The notes under the pieces are model-generated. The model worked only from the letters and a program-made list of their open reading frames with translations, was not told where the DNA came from and ran no database searches. DNA of 64,000 bases. Origin: Gammaproteobacteria bacterium. GTDB taxonomy: Bacteria; Pseudomonadota; Gammaproteobacteria; Pseudomonadales; Pseudohongiellaceae. The stretch covers positions 124,001-188,000 of the forward strand of contig JABJIC010000030.1 of assembly GCA_018661465.1 (NCBI GenBank), read 5' to 3'. Below, piece after piece: positions 44,401 through 54,667 of the stretch. Each line of letters starts with the position of its first letter. The first letter of the stretch is position 1. A program made the translations under genes and the position numbers.

Positions 44401-45753
44401 ATGTTAAGAAAAACGCTAATTATATTTACAGTAGTAACCTCAATGAGCATCTGTACTGCTTTGTCAGCACAGTCGTTCAATGAATGGAAAATAATTCATG
44501 CAGGCACCTTACTAGCGGATGCCCGTGAAAATGTGAGAACTGAACAATCCATCATCATCAGGAACAATGAAATTGTTGAAGTACGTGATGGTTATGTTTC
44601 ACCAAACCAGGTGAATGGTGCTGCAAATGCAAAAGTGATCGATCTAAAAAATCAGTTTGTCATGGCTGGCCTTATAGATTCCCATACCCATATTCTTGGT
44701 CAGCAAGAACCAAATCGTAGAGAGCTTCGTGTCACCCGATCCTCTCAGTTCAGTACTTTGATGGGAGTTGAGTATGGCATGAGGACCTTGCGTGCCGGTT
44801 TCACTTCAATCAGAAATGTGGGTGGAGACAGGAATGCGATCTTTGCCTTGCGTGATGCGATTAATCAAGGTGTTGTAATGGGGCCGCGAATCAAAGCCGC
44901 GGGGCAGGGCTTGACGCCAACAGGCGGACATGGCGATGGCGGCGGTTTTCGAGATGACATATTTCCCCATCCCCATTCAGGTGTATGTGATGGTGTTGCT
45001 GAATGCCGCAAAGCCGTGCGTACGCAGATTAAGTACGGCGCAGATCATATCAAGTATGTAGCAACCGGCGGTGTGCTTAGCATGACGGCTACCGGAACAG
45101 GCCAGCAATTTACCGATGAAGAGCAAATCGCGCTGGTACAGGCTGCTCATGCAATGGGCCGTAAAGTTGCTGCACATGCCCATGGAAAAATAGGATTGGA
45201 AGCCGCGTTACGCGCGGGAGTTGATTCAATAGAGCATGGCTCCTACCTGGACGCGGACACTGCAGATTTATTTGTTGCCACCGGCGCCTACCTGGTTCCT
45301 ACTTTGATTGCAGGGCATACGGTAGAGCGCATAGCTTCGGAGAGACCAGCATTCTATACCCCAGAGGTTAGGCAGAAGGCGCTTGAAGTAGGGCCTGTGA
45401 TGAAGGCCGCACTCAGAACTGCCCATGAGAAAGGTGTAAAGATTGCGTTCGGCACGGATGCGGGTGTTAACGATCATGGCACCAATGCCTATGAAGCAGT
45501 ACTCATGAATGAAGCGGGCATGTCAGAGCGCGCGATTCTGATATCGGCCACAGTAAATGCAGCTGACCTTATGGACCTTACCGATATCGCTGGCACCATC
45601 GAAGCAGGAAAGGATGCGGACATAATTGCGGTCAGTGGGAATCCTCTTGAAAATATTTCTACATTACTTGAGCCGCAGTTTGTTATGGCCCGAGGCAATG
45701 AAATCAATTTGGATGTTCCTCCTGTTGATCTTTTTCCGTGGCCTAATATCTAG
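44401..45753 (+). CDS. Exported amidohydrolase (Xaa-Pro dipeptidase-like)
   Basis: Signal peptide (cleavage near LSAQ, residue 23) and an amidohydrolase TIM barrel. The HxH motif is at His95 and His97 (DSHTHILG); later ligands appear in KYVATGGVLS (the carbamylated Lys site) and AAHAHGKIGLEAA with SIEHGS; the end GTIEAGKDADIIAVSGNPLE is the usual signature. Enzymes of this branch hydrolyse N-acyl amino acids, dipeptides or organophosphate-like amides; the substrate is unknown. ATG 44401 has GAGGG upstream; a longer frame begins at 44377. It is separated from the previous gene by a terminator. Confidence 0.9.
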   Translation: MLRKTLIIFTVVTSMSICTALSAQSFNEWKIIHAGTLLADARENVRTEQSIIIRNNEIVEVRDGYVSPNQVNGAANAKVIDLKNQFVMAGLIDSHTHILGQQEPNRRELRVTRSSQFSTLMGVEYGMRTLRAGFTSIRNVGGDRNAIFALRDAINQGVVMGPRIKAAGQGLTPTGGHGDGGGFRDDIFPHPHSGVCDGVAECRKAVRTQIKYGADHIKYVATGGVLSMTATGTGQQFTDEEQIALVQAAHAMGRKVAAHAHGKIGLEAALRAGVDSIEHGSYLDADTADLFVATGAYLVPTLIAGHTVERIASERPAFYTPEVRQKALEVGPVMKAALRTAHEKGVKIAFGTDAGVNDHGTNAYEAVLMNEAGMSERAILISATVNAADLMDLTDIAGTIEAGKDADIIAVSGNPLENISTLLEPQFVMARGNEINLDVPPVDLFPWPNI

Positions 45754-45845
45754 CGGCTGTAGTTTTACCGCTGCAGCTTAAGCTTGTTGAAAAAACTGGC
45801 AGCTGTTATGAAGATTGTGCCTCTTTACATTTAGAGTACTTGCTT

Positions 45846-47420
45846 ATGACTCAGAAACCAGACCATCAGAGTCGACGGGAATTTCTTCACAGCATCGGTA
45901 AAGTGGCGGGTACTGCGGCTGTGTATCAAGCCATGATCTCAATGGGATTATTAGTCCCTGGTGATGCTCAAGCTGCTACAAGAAGGCAGCGATGGAATGC
46001 CACTTCAGCAGCCAATCTGGATGGACCCAAACCAACTATCGCAGTCTTGGGTGCGGGAATCTCTGGTCTGGCTACGGCTTATGAACTCAAGAAAGCCGGT
46101 TTTCCCTGCTTTGTGATCGAAGCGAGAGACCGCCCTGGTGGTCGCAGCCATACCCTACGTAGTGGTTCAGTTGTTGAGGAAACATCCCATCAGCAGAGCT
46201 GCACATTCGATCAGGGAGACGATCTTTATTTCAATGCCGGGCCGGCGCGTATATCTCAACACCACAGCAATCTCCTCGCATACTGTAGAGAACTCAATGT
46301 GCCTCTACAGGCATTGGTTAATGATAATCGCGGTGCCTATATCCATAACTCAGCCGCCTTTGGTGGTCGGCCGGTTAGAGCGCGCGAAGTTATCGCTACA
46401 ATGCGCGGCAATATTTCTGAGTTATTGGCTAAAGCGATAAATGCTAGCGCATTAGATAGTGACATTGGTTTCGATGAGAGAAGTTTTGTATTGGACATAC
46501 TGCGTGACTACGGAGCGCTGGATCAGAATTATCGCTTTAGAGGTACAACTCGAGGCGGATTGGAGGAGGGTAGCGGTGGCCTGCTTCCTAATCAAGCTAT
46601 TGCCCCGCTAAATTTGGATGACTTCTTTTTCGATACCGACGTTCCTTTTACTCCAAATTTTAGCGAGAGTTACAATCAGTCAGCCACCATGATGCAGCCA
46701 GTTGGTGGTATGGACAAAATTGCTTATGGCTTTGCTGAGCAACTGCAAGAAGACATTTATTACGGTGCCGAAGTGACAGCAATTCGCCGAACTGCGACGG
46801 GAGTAAGAATTGAAGGTCGTGCAGGTGATGAATCTGGAGCCATAGAAGCTGACTATGCCGTGATCGCCTTGCCACCCAGCGTACTAAAATCGATACCTAA
46901 TGACTTCAGTAACGAAACGCAGAATGCGATTTCCAGCGTTCAATATGCGAAACCTACCAAGATCGCGTTTCAGTCACCGAGATTTTGGGAAAGCGAGGAA
47001 CAAATATATGGGGGTATTTCATGGACTGACCCCAATATTCTTCAAATCTGGTATCCCTCAGGTGGATTCGGACAAGAGCAAGGAATAATAGTGGGCTCCT
47101 ATTTATTTGGAGGCTCTCATGCGGAGAGTTTTGCTAACTTATCTCCGGCAGCACGAATAGAAAGAGCACTGAGCGGAGGAGAGAAAATACACCCCCAGTA
47201 TCGCGAGAGTCTTGCCCGAGGCATATCGGTGGCCTGGGGTAGGGTTCCATACACTTTAGGTGGTTGGAGCAACTCAAATCCTTCTTCCCTATTGCAAAGA
47301 GCAGACGGTCCGTTTCTATTCGCCGGCGATCACCTGACATATTTGCAAGGCTGGCAGGAAGGTGCGGTTATCTCCAGCATTAATGCACTTGATAATCTTT
47401 TAGATTTAATTGCAGCTTGA
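45846..47420 (+). CDS. Tat-exported flavin-containing amine oxidase
   Basis: The N-terminus SRREFLHSIGKVAGTAAV is a twin-arginine signal, so the enzyme is exported folded with its cofactor. The FAD-binding GxGxxG is at VLGAGISGLATAYELKKAG (about 66-84), followed by the ERDRPGGRSHTL box typical of amine oxidases, and the C-terminal FAGDHLTYLQGWQEGAVISS matches the FAD/substrate region of monoamine oxidase-like enzymes. Amine, polyamine or amino-acid substrates are possible. ATG 45846 is chosen over TTG 45840; no strong ribosome binding site is visible. A terminator for the convergent gene follows its stop. Confidence 0.9.
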   Translation: MTQKPDHQSRREFLHSIGKVAGTAAVYQAMISMGLLVPGDAQAATRRQRWNATSAANLDGPKPTIAVLGAGISGLATAYELKKAGFPCFVIEARDRPGGRSHTLRSGSVVEETSHQQSCTFDQGDDLYFNAGPARISQHHSNLLAYCRELNVPLQALVNDNRGAYIHNSAAFGGRPVRAREVIATMRGNISELLAKAINASALDSDIGFDERSFVLDILRDYGALDQNYRFRGTTRGGLEEGSGGLLPNQAIAPLNLDDFFFDTDVPFTPNFSESYNQSATMMQPVGGMDKIAYGFAEQLQEDIYYGAEVTAIRRTATGVRIEGRAGDESGAIEADYAVIALPPSVLKSIPNDFSNETQNAISSVQYAKPTKIAFQSPRFWESEEQIYGGISWTDPNILQIWYPSGGFGQEQGIIVGSYLFGGSHAESFANLSPAARIERALSGGEKIHPQYRESLARGISVAWGRVPYTLGGWSNSNPSSLLQRADGPFLFAGDHLTYLQGWQEGAVISSINALDNLLDLIAA

Positions 47421-47466
47421 AATCCTACGAATTACTGCTTAATGATTCTTTTTGTATGAGCAAAAA

Positions 47467-47487
47467 AAAGGCGCACTAGGCGCCTTG
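47467..47487 (-). terminator. Intrinsic terminator of the minus-strand gene at 47519
   Basis: The arms aaggcgc (47468-47474) and gcgcctt (47480-47486) with a 5-base loop are followed on the minus strand by eight T residues, a textbook intrinsic terminator. Confidence 0.9.
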
Positions 47488-47518
47488 ATTCGAACGAAAT
47501 TAAGTGGAGTAGTATTTG

Positions 47519-48058
47519 TTACTTAACTCGCTTCATTGTTGTGTAACGATAGGAAAGTAATTTTCCTCCACCCCAGTTTTCTGTGCGAGATTCGTAAGTA
47601 TCTTCATCGATAATTTTCATGAAACTATTGTGAGCATGAGGATCGACGCTCACATCCATATTAGTTCCATTGGTAAATTGAAAATCAATGGCGCCTTGCT
47701 CGCTTGAATTATTGAAAGTCATTGAAGGCTGATTTCCAATTGCACAGTAGTGAGTATGTATGAGTTCGTTCTTGCCATTCTGATGATACATGCTGATCAT
47801 TTCCGCAGGAGTTCCTGCGGCGAAAGTTTGCATTACTGAAGAATTGCCGATGTTCTTGAACGAGACTGTAGTTGCTGATACGTCAGCGCCTTCTCGGGAC
47901 TGGCCCACTGGAACTACCTGAGCTTCACCTGTCCAGGTTCCCTCAAGCTTCAGCATGGTTTGGAACGCCTCATCGGGAGTGAATCCATCATCGGCAAATG
48001 CAGCCGTGCAAAGCATTAGAGAAGCAGTGGTTAAAGCAGCAATATTGAGTTTTTTCAT
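47519..48058 (-). CDS. Exported hypothetical protein (lipocalin-like beta fold possible)
   Basis: The 179-residue protein has a clear signal peptide (MKKLNIAALTTASLMLCTAAFA). The rest has strands with a WTGEAQVV... GNSSVMQTFAAGTPAEMISMYHQNG ... LIHTHYCAIG pattern reminiscent of DUF1579-like or lipocalin-like small-molecule binding proteins, with a single Cys. I start at 48058, with AAGGA at good spacing; a longer frame begins at 48118. It is read from the opposite strand to the amine oxidase and ends at a strong terminator. Confidence 0.7.
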   Translation of the reverse strand: MKKLNIAALTTASLMLCTAAFADDGFTPDEAFQTMLKLEGTWTGEAQVVPVGQSREGADVSATTVSFKNIGNSSVMQTFAAGTPAEMISMYHQNGKNELIHTHYCAIGNQPSMTFNNSSEQGAIDFQFTNGTNMDVSVDPHAHNSFMKIIDEDTYESRTENWGGGKLLSYRYTTMKRVK

Positions 48059-48143
48059 TGAACTGGTCCTTGTTTTTATGAGTTTGATCAGACTAGACTT
48101 GGCTTCGCTGCTTGTCAATAGAAGTTAGCTGATGCTTCAATCA

Positions 48144-48497
48144 TTAAAGCATCTCAAGAGCAGAGATCAACTCCTCCATAGTAGCGGGTAGCCTTGGCTC
48201 AAGTAGTTCCGCTCTAGCAGTGTCGTAACGATTTTGAACGCTCGATAAAGTGTTTGCATCACGCATCTCGCGATAGATCTCTATGTAAAATTGAATCTCG
48301 AGGAGGAAGTCGCTTCGACGCACGGCGTTAGTTTGCTGCCTTCCGCCGAGGGCACTTCTGATTGAAATTATTGTAGCGTCCTGTAGAGATTGATCTTGTT
48401 TCAGAATTTCCGAGAGGGGGGTTTGTGCGTGAGTGAAGAATGCTGTCGCCAACATGAGTACTAAAGTTAAAATTAATCTTGAAGGGAGCTTTTGCAT
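48144..48497 (-). CDS. Exported small hypothetical protein
   Basis: A signal peptide (residues 1-24, cleavage after THA) and an approximately 90-residue helical mature part without cysteines. No family is recognised. The gene reads in the same direction as the gene at 47519, with 85 bases between the stop here and the start there, so they may share a transcript. The helical content and charge suggest a small periplasmic helper protein, without further support. Confidence 0.55.
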   Translation of the reverse strand: MQKLPSRLILTLVLMLATAFFTHAQTPLSEILKQDQSLQDATIISIRSALGGRQQTNAVRRSDFLLEIQFYIEIYREMRDANTLSSVQNRYDTARAELLEPRLPATMEELISALEML

Positions 48498-48629
48498 TAC
48501 TAAAGCTTAACGGCTCTAAATTGAAAGTTAAAGACTTTGCCTGCTTGCCCTTAGAAAAGCCTTAGCAGATCAGCTTGCTTGCTAGCGATGATCCTATAGC
48601 CTGATTGTCGTCCAATTCAGATATAACAA

Positions 48630-49709
48630 TCAGTCTCGGACGGAGCGATAAATATGGCCGTCCGAACCAACAGTCCATGGGTTGCCGTCTGGGTCCACGC
48701 TGATGTGTCTGGCGCTGCCTTGGACCAGATTCCAGCTGTCGCCGGTCCAGCGGTATATTCCATGACCTCCGCCATCGCTGCGTGTTCCGACAATCCAAAC
48801 TGAGCCATCAGCACCAATACCTATGTCGCGAGCCTCTCCGGGTCGTCTCACCCAACGTCCGCCTATCCATTGATAGATATCGTTGTCGTCGTCGGTCACC
48901 CAGGGAACGCCCTGAGGATCTACTGCAATACGCACACCCGCGCCACTAATCTTGATGTCAAAGTCCAGATCACCGTCCCATTTGTAGATTCCCCCTCCTG
49001 CAGCAACCCAGACCGAGCCATCGGCGCCAATCGAAATATCCCGAGCATCGCCCTGAAGGCGTACCCACAGACCATCAAGCAGTCTATAGATCTGATGAGA
49101 ATCATTTACTACCCAAGGGGTGCCGTCTGGAGCTACGGCGATACGCACCGCTGCTCCGTCAATCCTTCCCCAGCTGACACCGTTCCAATGATAGATGCCG
49201 AAGCCGCCTTTCCGTTCATCTGTGCCGAGTACCCAGGCTGAGCCATCCGCTCCGATAGCAATATCTGTGGCTTCCCCCAGCATGCGCTGCCAAATAGGGT
49301 CCGTGCTAATGCCTACCTGGTTCTCAGCCCCAATTGATGCTTTTGATCCGAAATCCTTCAGTGTGAAAATGTTAGAAGAGCCAGAGAGTTCAGCCCAGTA
49401 ATTGTCCCCGGCAATATCTATATCTGGCACAAAAAGCACACCGTTGTCATAAACGCTCGGGGTCCTGTCCTCCGGCAGGGTAGTTTCCACTGCAGCAAGC
49501 AGACCAAAGCTGACGGGATCGGTGGTGTTTTCCAATAGCAACTCGACATTGTAAGCGCTGCCATTTCCGAGAACTGTTGGAATGGCGAGAATATTGCCTT
49601 GCAGAGTTGCGGTTTGGGCGAAAACCGGGCACCAAAAGCAAACAGTCAAGGTGAGGATGAAGACCCTCTGATAGGACAACTTAAGATTGGATTCGATTTT
49701 GAGTCTCAT
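48630..49709 (-). CDS. Exported tectonin-repeat beta-propeller protein
   Basis: A signal peptide (cleavage near VFA, residue 31) is followed by an N-terminal ~120-residue beta domain and then by tandem tectonin repeats of about 36-40 residues: each contains DIxIGADGSxWV..., a short loop and IYRWxGxxW. At least five blades can be counted between about residues 145 and 355. Tectonins bind bacterial LPS or sugars in animals and slime moulds; bacterial examples are often surface or secreted lectin-like proteins. The gene stands alone between unrelated neighbours, so its partner is unknown. Confidence 0.82.
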   Translation of the reverse strand: MRLKIESNLKLSYQRVFILTLTVCFWCPVFAQTATLQGNILAIPTVLGNGSAYNVELLLENTTDPVSFGLLAAVETTLPEDRTPSVYDNGVLFVPDIDIAGDNYWAELSGSSNIFTLKDFGSKASIGAENQVGISTDPIWQRMLGEATDIAIGADGSAWVLGTDERKGGFGIYHWNGVSWGRIDGAAVRIAVAPDGTPWVVNDSHQIYRLLDGLWVRLQGDARDISIGADGSVWVAAGGGIYKWDGDLDFDIKISGAGVRIAVDPQGVPWVTDDDNDIYQWIGGRWVRRPGEARDIGIGADGSVWIVGTRSDGGGHGIYRWTGDSWNLVQGSARHISVDPDGNPWTVGSDGHIYRSVRD

Positions 49710-50096
49710 AAATCACATTGTGGCCAGTTGAACCTGAACATTCAATGAATGGACCAGTAGCTATTTTAACATCTGGAAGTTGATCCATATCCGCCTGTGG
49801 GCAGTGATATCAGGAGACCTTGTAGTCTTTGATTCACATCAAATCGCGTGGTCCTTATCGTGGTTATTCTCATCCTAGATCTACGGAAAGTCGGAGTAAG
49901 GATGCTGACTAAGTAGTCTCAAATCAACAAAGTACAGCAACATTTGATGTCCTTAAAAAAGAACATTCTAGGGGGAGTAGTTCCGTAAACTGATTCAGCG
50001 CTGTGACCGGGTTGAACGCATTTGGTTACCGGAATGAAGGCGACGCGATGACTTTTCGCTCTCGCTTTTCGAACCCTTAAAAAGGGGTTAGTAATT
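49710..50096. other. nar operon regulatory region
   Basis: This 387-base region lies between the divergent tectonin and nar genes and contains no gene. It holds a perfect FNR box and a plausible -10 element listed separately. The tectonin gene would share the space, but I see no clear promoter for it. Confidence 0.7.
49829..49842 (+). promoter_or_regulatory. Perfect FNR/Anr box upstream of the nar operon
   Basis: TTGATTCACATCAA is a perfect match to the TTGAT-N4-ATCAA consensus. A TATTCT hexamer at 49865-49870 would be the -10 box. The box centre (49835.5) is then 41.5 bases before the expected start near 49877, the classic position for FNR class II activation. Confidence 0.85.
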
Positions 50097-50978
50097 GTGA
50101 ATAGGAACACGAATAAAGGGTTTCCGGTCCTCGGAACACTATTTCGGCAGGTGAGTTATGTGTTTTTCCTCCTGCTGCCTTTCCAATCGGCTTTGGCGCA
50201 AGATCAAGCAGCGGGTGAGCAAGTTTTTCAAACCTATTGCTTGGCATGTCATGGCATTGGTGAGGCTCAGCGCATTGGTCCGGACCTGGCGGGCGTACAC
50301 GAAAGACGCTCTCAGGACTGGCTCGAACAATTCATAAAATCCCCCCAGGCTCTGTTTGATGCAGGCGATGAAACGGCGGTTGAATTATTCGCTCAATTCA
50401 ATGGCATGGTCATGCCTAACTCCACAGTTTCAGATCAGCAAATTCGCGATGTCATTGCCTATATAGAATCAAGAAGCGGAACCTCAACAGCGGCAGCGCC
50501 GGTGGCGGCTCAAGCTAGCCCAGCAGAAGCTGCATCACCAGAGGTAGTCGCGATGGGGGCTGATCTTTTTCAAGGTGGGCTTCGTTTCGAGAACTCAGGA
50601 CCTGCATGTAACGCTTGTCATGATGTGCAACATGGCTCAGTTCTGGGCGGTGGCTCTCTAGCGGCTGACTTGACCTCGGCCTATTCGAGAATGGGAGCAG
50701 CCGGGCTTGGAGCCATAATCTCCAGTGCACCTTTTCCGGCGATGCAGTCAGCATATGGTGACAAGCCAGTCACTGAAGGAGAAGTTGAACAACTTGTCGC
50801 CTTTTTCCAAAGTGCTGATGCAGACGAAGATCAACAGCAAACAAATTATGGATCCAGATTGTTTATTAGCGGTGCGCTTGGGGCGGGGTTGTTGTTTGGC
50901 CTTATTCCTCTAATTTGGCGCAACAGAAGAATCGGGTCAATCAATCAGTCGATCTTTGATCGACAAAATCAAGCTTGA
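50097..50978 (+). CDS. Diheme cytochrome c preceding narG
   Basis: The protein has an N-terminal signal (about residues 17-38), two c-type heme motifs (CLACHG near 58 and CNACHD near 177), an Ala/Pro-rich linker between them and a C-terminal membrane helix (GALGAGLLFGLIPLIW). So it is a membrane-anchored diheme cytochrome facing the periplasm. It is followed by narG after 26 bases and preceded by the FNR box, which argues that it is the first gene of the nar transcript and may pass electrons to or from the NarI quinol site. Canonical E. coli narGHJI has no such gene. Confidence 0.85.
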   Translation: MNRNTNKGFPVLGTLFRQVSYVFFLLLPFQSALAQDQAAGEQVFQTYCLACHGIGEAQRIGPDLAGVHERRSQDWLEQFIKSPQALFDAGDETAVELFAQFNGMVMPNSTVSDQQIRDVIAYIESRSGTSTAAAPVAAQASPAEAASPEVVAMGADLFQGGLRFENSGPACNACHDVQHGSVLGGGSLAADLTSAYSRMGAAGLGAIISSAPFPAMQSAYGDKPVTEGEVEQLVAFFQSADADEDQQQTNYGSRLFISGALGAGLLFGLIPLIWRNRRIGSINQSIFDRQNQA

Positions 50979-51004
50979 AAGAATTAAAGGAAAAGGAATA
51001 GTCC

Positions 51005-54000
51005 ATGAGCTGGATCAAAGACATTATTTCACCGGAAACTCGGAACTGGGAAGAGTTTTATAGGAATCGCTTTCAGCACGACAAAGTTGTGCGAAGCACC
51101 CATGGGGTTAACTGCACAGGTGGTTGTTCCTGGCAAATTCATGTTAAGGACGGCATTGTCGTTTGGGAAACTCAGCAATTGGACTATCCTCTGCTGGACG
51201 ACCAGCTGCCGCCTTACGAGCCAAGAGGTTGTCAGCGAGGTATTTCTTACTCGTGGTATCTCTATAGTCCTCTGCGAATTAAATACCCTCTAATAAGAGG
51301 CGCATTGCTGGATGCGTATCGAAGTGAAAAAGAAAAGACAGGAGACCCCTTAAAGGCTTGGCAGGCACTTCAGGCTGATCCAGAAAAGCGCAAGTCATAT
51401 CAAGTTGCACGGGGTAAGGGTGGCTTTCGTCGCGCAAACTGGGACGAAATGTTGGAGATAATGGCGGTAGCCAATATCCACACAGCCCAGAAATATGGCC
51501 CTGATAGAGTTATTGGCTTCTCGCCAATTCCGGCTATGTCTATGCTTAGCTATGCCTCAGGCGCAAGATTCTTGCAATTGTTTGGCGGCGTTTGTTTGAG
51601 CTTCTACGATTGGTACTGCGATCTACCCACAGCTTTTCCCGAAATCTGGGGTGAGCAAACTGACGTATGTGAGAGTGCCGACTGGTACAACGCAAAGATG
51701 ATCGCAGACATGGGTGCCTGTCTTAATATGACTCGTACACCTGATACTCACTTCTTCGCAGAGTCTCGGCACAATGGCACTAAGACGGTTGTGTTCTCAC
51801 CGGATTTTTCTCAAGTTTGTAAGTATGCCGATCAGTGGGTACCACTACACGCAGGTAGTGATGGCGCATTCTGGATGGCGGTATCCCATATTATTCTCAG
51901 TGAGTTTCATCACGAGAAACAGACTCCCTATTTTCTGGACTACTGTAAGACATATACAGATAGCCCGATGTTGGTGAAGATTGAAGAACGGGATGGCGAG
52001 ATTCGTCCCGGTCGATTACTGCGCGCCAATGAATTGGAAGGTCAAACCGAAGTTGAGAAAGGTGACTGGAAATTCGTTTGCGTCGATGAAGATGATGGCC
52101 GATTTGTATTTCCAAAAGGAGCCATGGGTCATCGTTGGGACGGCGAAGACGGCAACTGGAATATGAAGCAGGAAGATTCCATCGATGGAAAGTCGTACAA
52201 CCCGGTTCTTACATTCCTAAATGATCATGACTCAGTTGTAGAAGCTGTATTCGACGAATGGGGAATGGATAACAGAGCCTCCAGAGGAGTTCCCGTAAAG
52301 GAGATAACTACTGCTGATGGTGAAAAGATTAAGGTGACCACGGTTTACGATCTGACCATGGCGCAGTATGGGGTTAATCGTGGCTTGTCCGGCGACTATC
52401 CCGAGGATTACACAGACAAGGACGCGGCATACACGCCGGCCTGGCAGGAAATCTTCACCGGTGTTGATTCAAAGTCGGTTTTGCAGTTTGCCAGAGAGTG
52501 GGCAGGCACAGCTGAAATCACTGAAGGTAAATGCATGATCATTATTGGTGCCGGTATCAACCACTGGTATCACGCTAACCTTATCTACCGTGCCGGAGCC
52601 ATGGCTCTAATGTTAAGTGGATGTGTAGGTAAGAATGGTGGTGGACTTAATCACTACGTGGGCCAGGAAAAGCTGGCACCAATGGAATCCTGGAGCAGCA
52701 TCGCTTTTGCAAAAGACTGGCAGAATGCAGTACGTCTGCAGCAGGCTCCAATCTGGCACTACATTAATACTAGTCAATATCGATATGACGGCAACTACTC
52801 TCGCTACAATACAGTGCCGGATAACGCACTAACCCGTGAGCACACAGCAGACACGATTGTTAAATCGGTTCGAAATGGTTGGATGCCTTTCTATCCTCAG
52901 TTTAAGCAAAACACACTGGAGCTGACTAAAGAGGCTGTTAGTGATGGAGCAACTGATGATGACGGCATAAAAAGTTATGTGCTGGAAAAGCTCAAGTCGA
53001 AGGATCTGGAATATTCGGTGAGCGATCCAGAAGCTGAGGAAAACCATCCTCGTGTTTGGTACATCTGGCGCGGTAACGCCATCGTTGGCAGCATGAAAGG
53101 CGCCGAGTACTGCTTGAAGCATTACCTCGGTACTCACCATAGCGGTATTGCCGAGGATGCAGAGGACCACACCGAAGAGCTTAACTGGAGAGAAGTGGCG
53201 CCAGAAGGCAAGATGGATTTGGTAGTGGATTTGAATTTCCGTATGGACTCCTCTGCACTTTATTCAGACATAGTGCTACCGGCAGCCTCTTGGTACGAGA
53301 AAGATGACCTAAACAGTACCGACATGCATTCCTTTATCCACCCTCTGTCGGCCGCTATCGCACCGGTTTGGGAATCGAAGACCGACTGGGATATTTTCAA
53401 GGCAATCGCCAAAAAGACTAGCGAACTGTCAGAAACATATTTTGCCGAACCACAGAAAGATATTGTAACCGCACCTCTGGCCCACGATTCTCCCGATGAG
53501 GTTTCCCAGCCTCACATTCAGGATTGGTATAAGGGAGAAGTGGAAGCAATTCCTGGTAAGACCATGCACAAACTTGCAGTGGTCGATCGTGATTACACCA
53601 AAATTTATGAAAAGTTCATTACTCTCGGTGACAACATCAAGACCACTGGCTTGAGTGCACATGGTAATCAGTTTGATATCAGTGATGTCTACGAAGAAAT
53701 GGTTGATTCTCCTCATTTCACGACGCGAGACATGGAAGGGCAAGCTTACCCTTCGCTTGAAGAAGATACAGACGCTGCCAACGCGGTGTTGAAACTTTCC
53801 AGTCTGACCAATGGCAAGCTCACTGTTCGAGCCTATGAAAACATGGAGAAGAAAACCGGTCTTGACTTGGTTCAGTTGGGCAAAGGCTACGAGCAGGTGA
53901 GTATCAATTTTGGCGACCTGCAGGCACAGCCGCGGCGTTATAACAATTCGCCCTTATGGTCTGGCTTGATGACAGATGGAAGAGCCTACGCCGCTTATAC

Positions 54001-54619
54001 ATATAACACAGAGCATATGGTGCCTTGGAGAACCTTAACGGGGCGTCAGCACTTTTATCTGGATCATGAAATGTATCTGGCCTATGGCGAAAGTCTTCCG
54101 ACGTATAAGCCTTCGCCGAAGCCCGAACTATATGGCGATTTGATTGAAACATCGAAGACCGAAGACTTTCTCGTTCTTAACTATCTGACACCTCACGGCA
54201 AGTGGCATATCCACTCTACCTATGGCGATACCTTGCGCATGATGACCTTGCATCGAGGCTGTGAGCCATGCTGGTTGAGTGAGGTAGATGCCGACACACT
54301 TGGCATCAAGGATAACGATCACGTGGAAGTCTATAACGACCACGGTGTGTATGTTACACGCGCGGTAGTCAGTTCGAGAATTCCAAGAGGTGTATGTATC
54401 GTCTATCACGTACCGGAAAGAACCATGGTTCCGAAATCTCAGATGCGTGGGAAAAAACGAGGAGGCGGGCATAACAGTCTTACCCGTATTCACCTTAAAC
54501 CAAATTTTCTGGCCGGCGGTTATGGCCAGTTCAGTTATCACTTTAATTACTGGGGCCCAATTGCTCCAAATAGGGACACTCATGTCACGGTCAAGAAAAT
54601 GACCAAGGTGGTGTGGTAA
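51005..54619 (+). CDS. narG: Respiratory nitrate reductase, alpha subunit
   Basis: The 1204-residue protein is the molybdenum (bis-MGD) catalytic subunit of membrane-bound nitrate reductase. The N-terminal Fe-S ligands are clear: [13 protein letters not shown] gives His and two Cys, and the fourth Cys lies in EPRGCQRG. The Mo-ligand Asp is in [10 protein letters not shown] and the downstream [14 protein letters not shown] follows the E. coli sequence closely. There is no twin-arginine export signal, as expected for a subunit working on the cytoplasmic face. It is followed by narH after 48 bases. Confidence 0.97.
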   Translation: MSWIKDIISPETRNWEEFYRNRFQHDKVVRSTHGVNCTGGCSWQIHVKDGIVVWETQQLDYPLLDDQLPPYEPRGCQRGISYSWYLYSPLRIKYPLIRGALLDAYRSEKEKTGDPLKAWQALQADPEKRKSYQVARGKGGFRRANWDEMLEIMAVANIHTAQKYGPDRVIGFSPIPAMSMLSYASGARFLQLFGGVCLSFYDWYCDLPTAFPEIWGEQTDVCESADWYNAKMIADMGACLNMTRTPDTHFFAESRHNGTKTVVFSPDFSQVCKYADQWVPLHAGSDGAFWMAVSHIILSEFHHEKQTPYFLDYCKTYTDSPMLVKIEERDGEIRPGRLLRANELEGQTEVEKGDWKFVCVDEDDGRFVFPKGAMGHRWDGEDGNWNMKQEDSIDGKSYNPVLTFLNDHDSVVEAVFDEWGMDNRASRGVPVKEITTADGEKIKVTTVYDLTMAQYGVNRGLSGDYPEDYTDKDAAYTPAWQEIFTGVDSKSVLQFAREWAGTAEITEGKCMIIIGAGINHWYHANLIYRAGAMALMLSGCVGKNGGGLNHYVGQEKLAPMESWSSIAFAKDWQNAVRLQQAPIWHYINTSQYRYDGNYSRYNTVPDNALTREHTADTIVKSVRNGWMPFYPQFKQNTLELTKEAVSDGATDDDGIKSYVLEKLKSKDLEYSVSDPEAEENHPRVWYIWRGNAIVGSMKGAEYCLKHYLGTHHSGIAEDAEDHTEELNWREVAPEGKMDLVVDLNFRMDSSALYSDIVLPAASWYEKDDLNSTDMHSFIHPLSAAIAPVWESKTDWDIFKAIAKKTSELSETYFAEPQKDIVTAPLAHDSPDEVSQPHIQDWYKGEVEAIPGKTMHKLAVVDRDYTKIYEKFITLGDNIKTTGLSAHGNQFDISDVYEEMVDSPHFTTRDMEGQAYPSLEEDTDAANAVLKLSSLTNGKLTVRAYENMEKKTGLDLVQLGKGYEQVSINFGDLQAQPRRYNNSPLWSGLMTDGRAYAAYTYNTEHMVPWRTLTGRQHFYLDHEMYLAYGESLPTYKPSPKPELYGDLIETSKTEDFLVLNYLTPHGKWHIHSTYGDTLRMMTLHRGCEPCWLSEVDADTLGIKDNDHVEVYNDHGVYVTRAVVSSRIPRGVCIVYHVPERTMVPKSQMRGKKRGGGHNSLTRIHLKPNFLAGGYGQFSYHFNYWGPIAPNRDTHVTVKKMTKVVW

Positions 54620-54667
54620 TGAGCTTTTCCCTAATAACTAAATACCAAGAAGTAGGCGGAGTAATAA

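Noticed and set aside
54128..54583. Long minus-strand ORFs inside narG
   Set aside because: Shadows of the narG frame; no ribosome binding site or family match.
51005..54619. narG as a formate-dehydrogenase-like selenoprotein
   Set aside because: The frame has no in-frame TGA, and the Mo-ligand segment YDWYCDLP is that of nitrate reductase with an Asp ligand.
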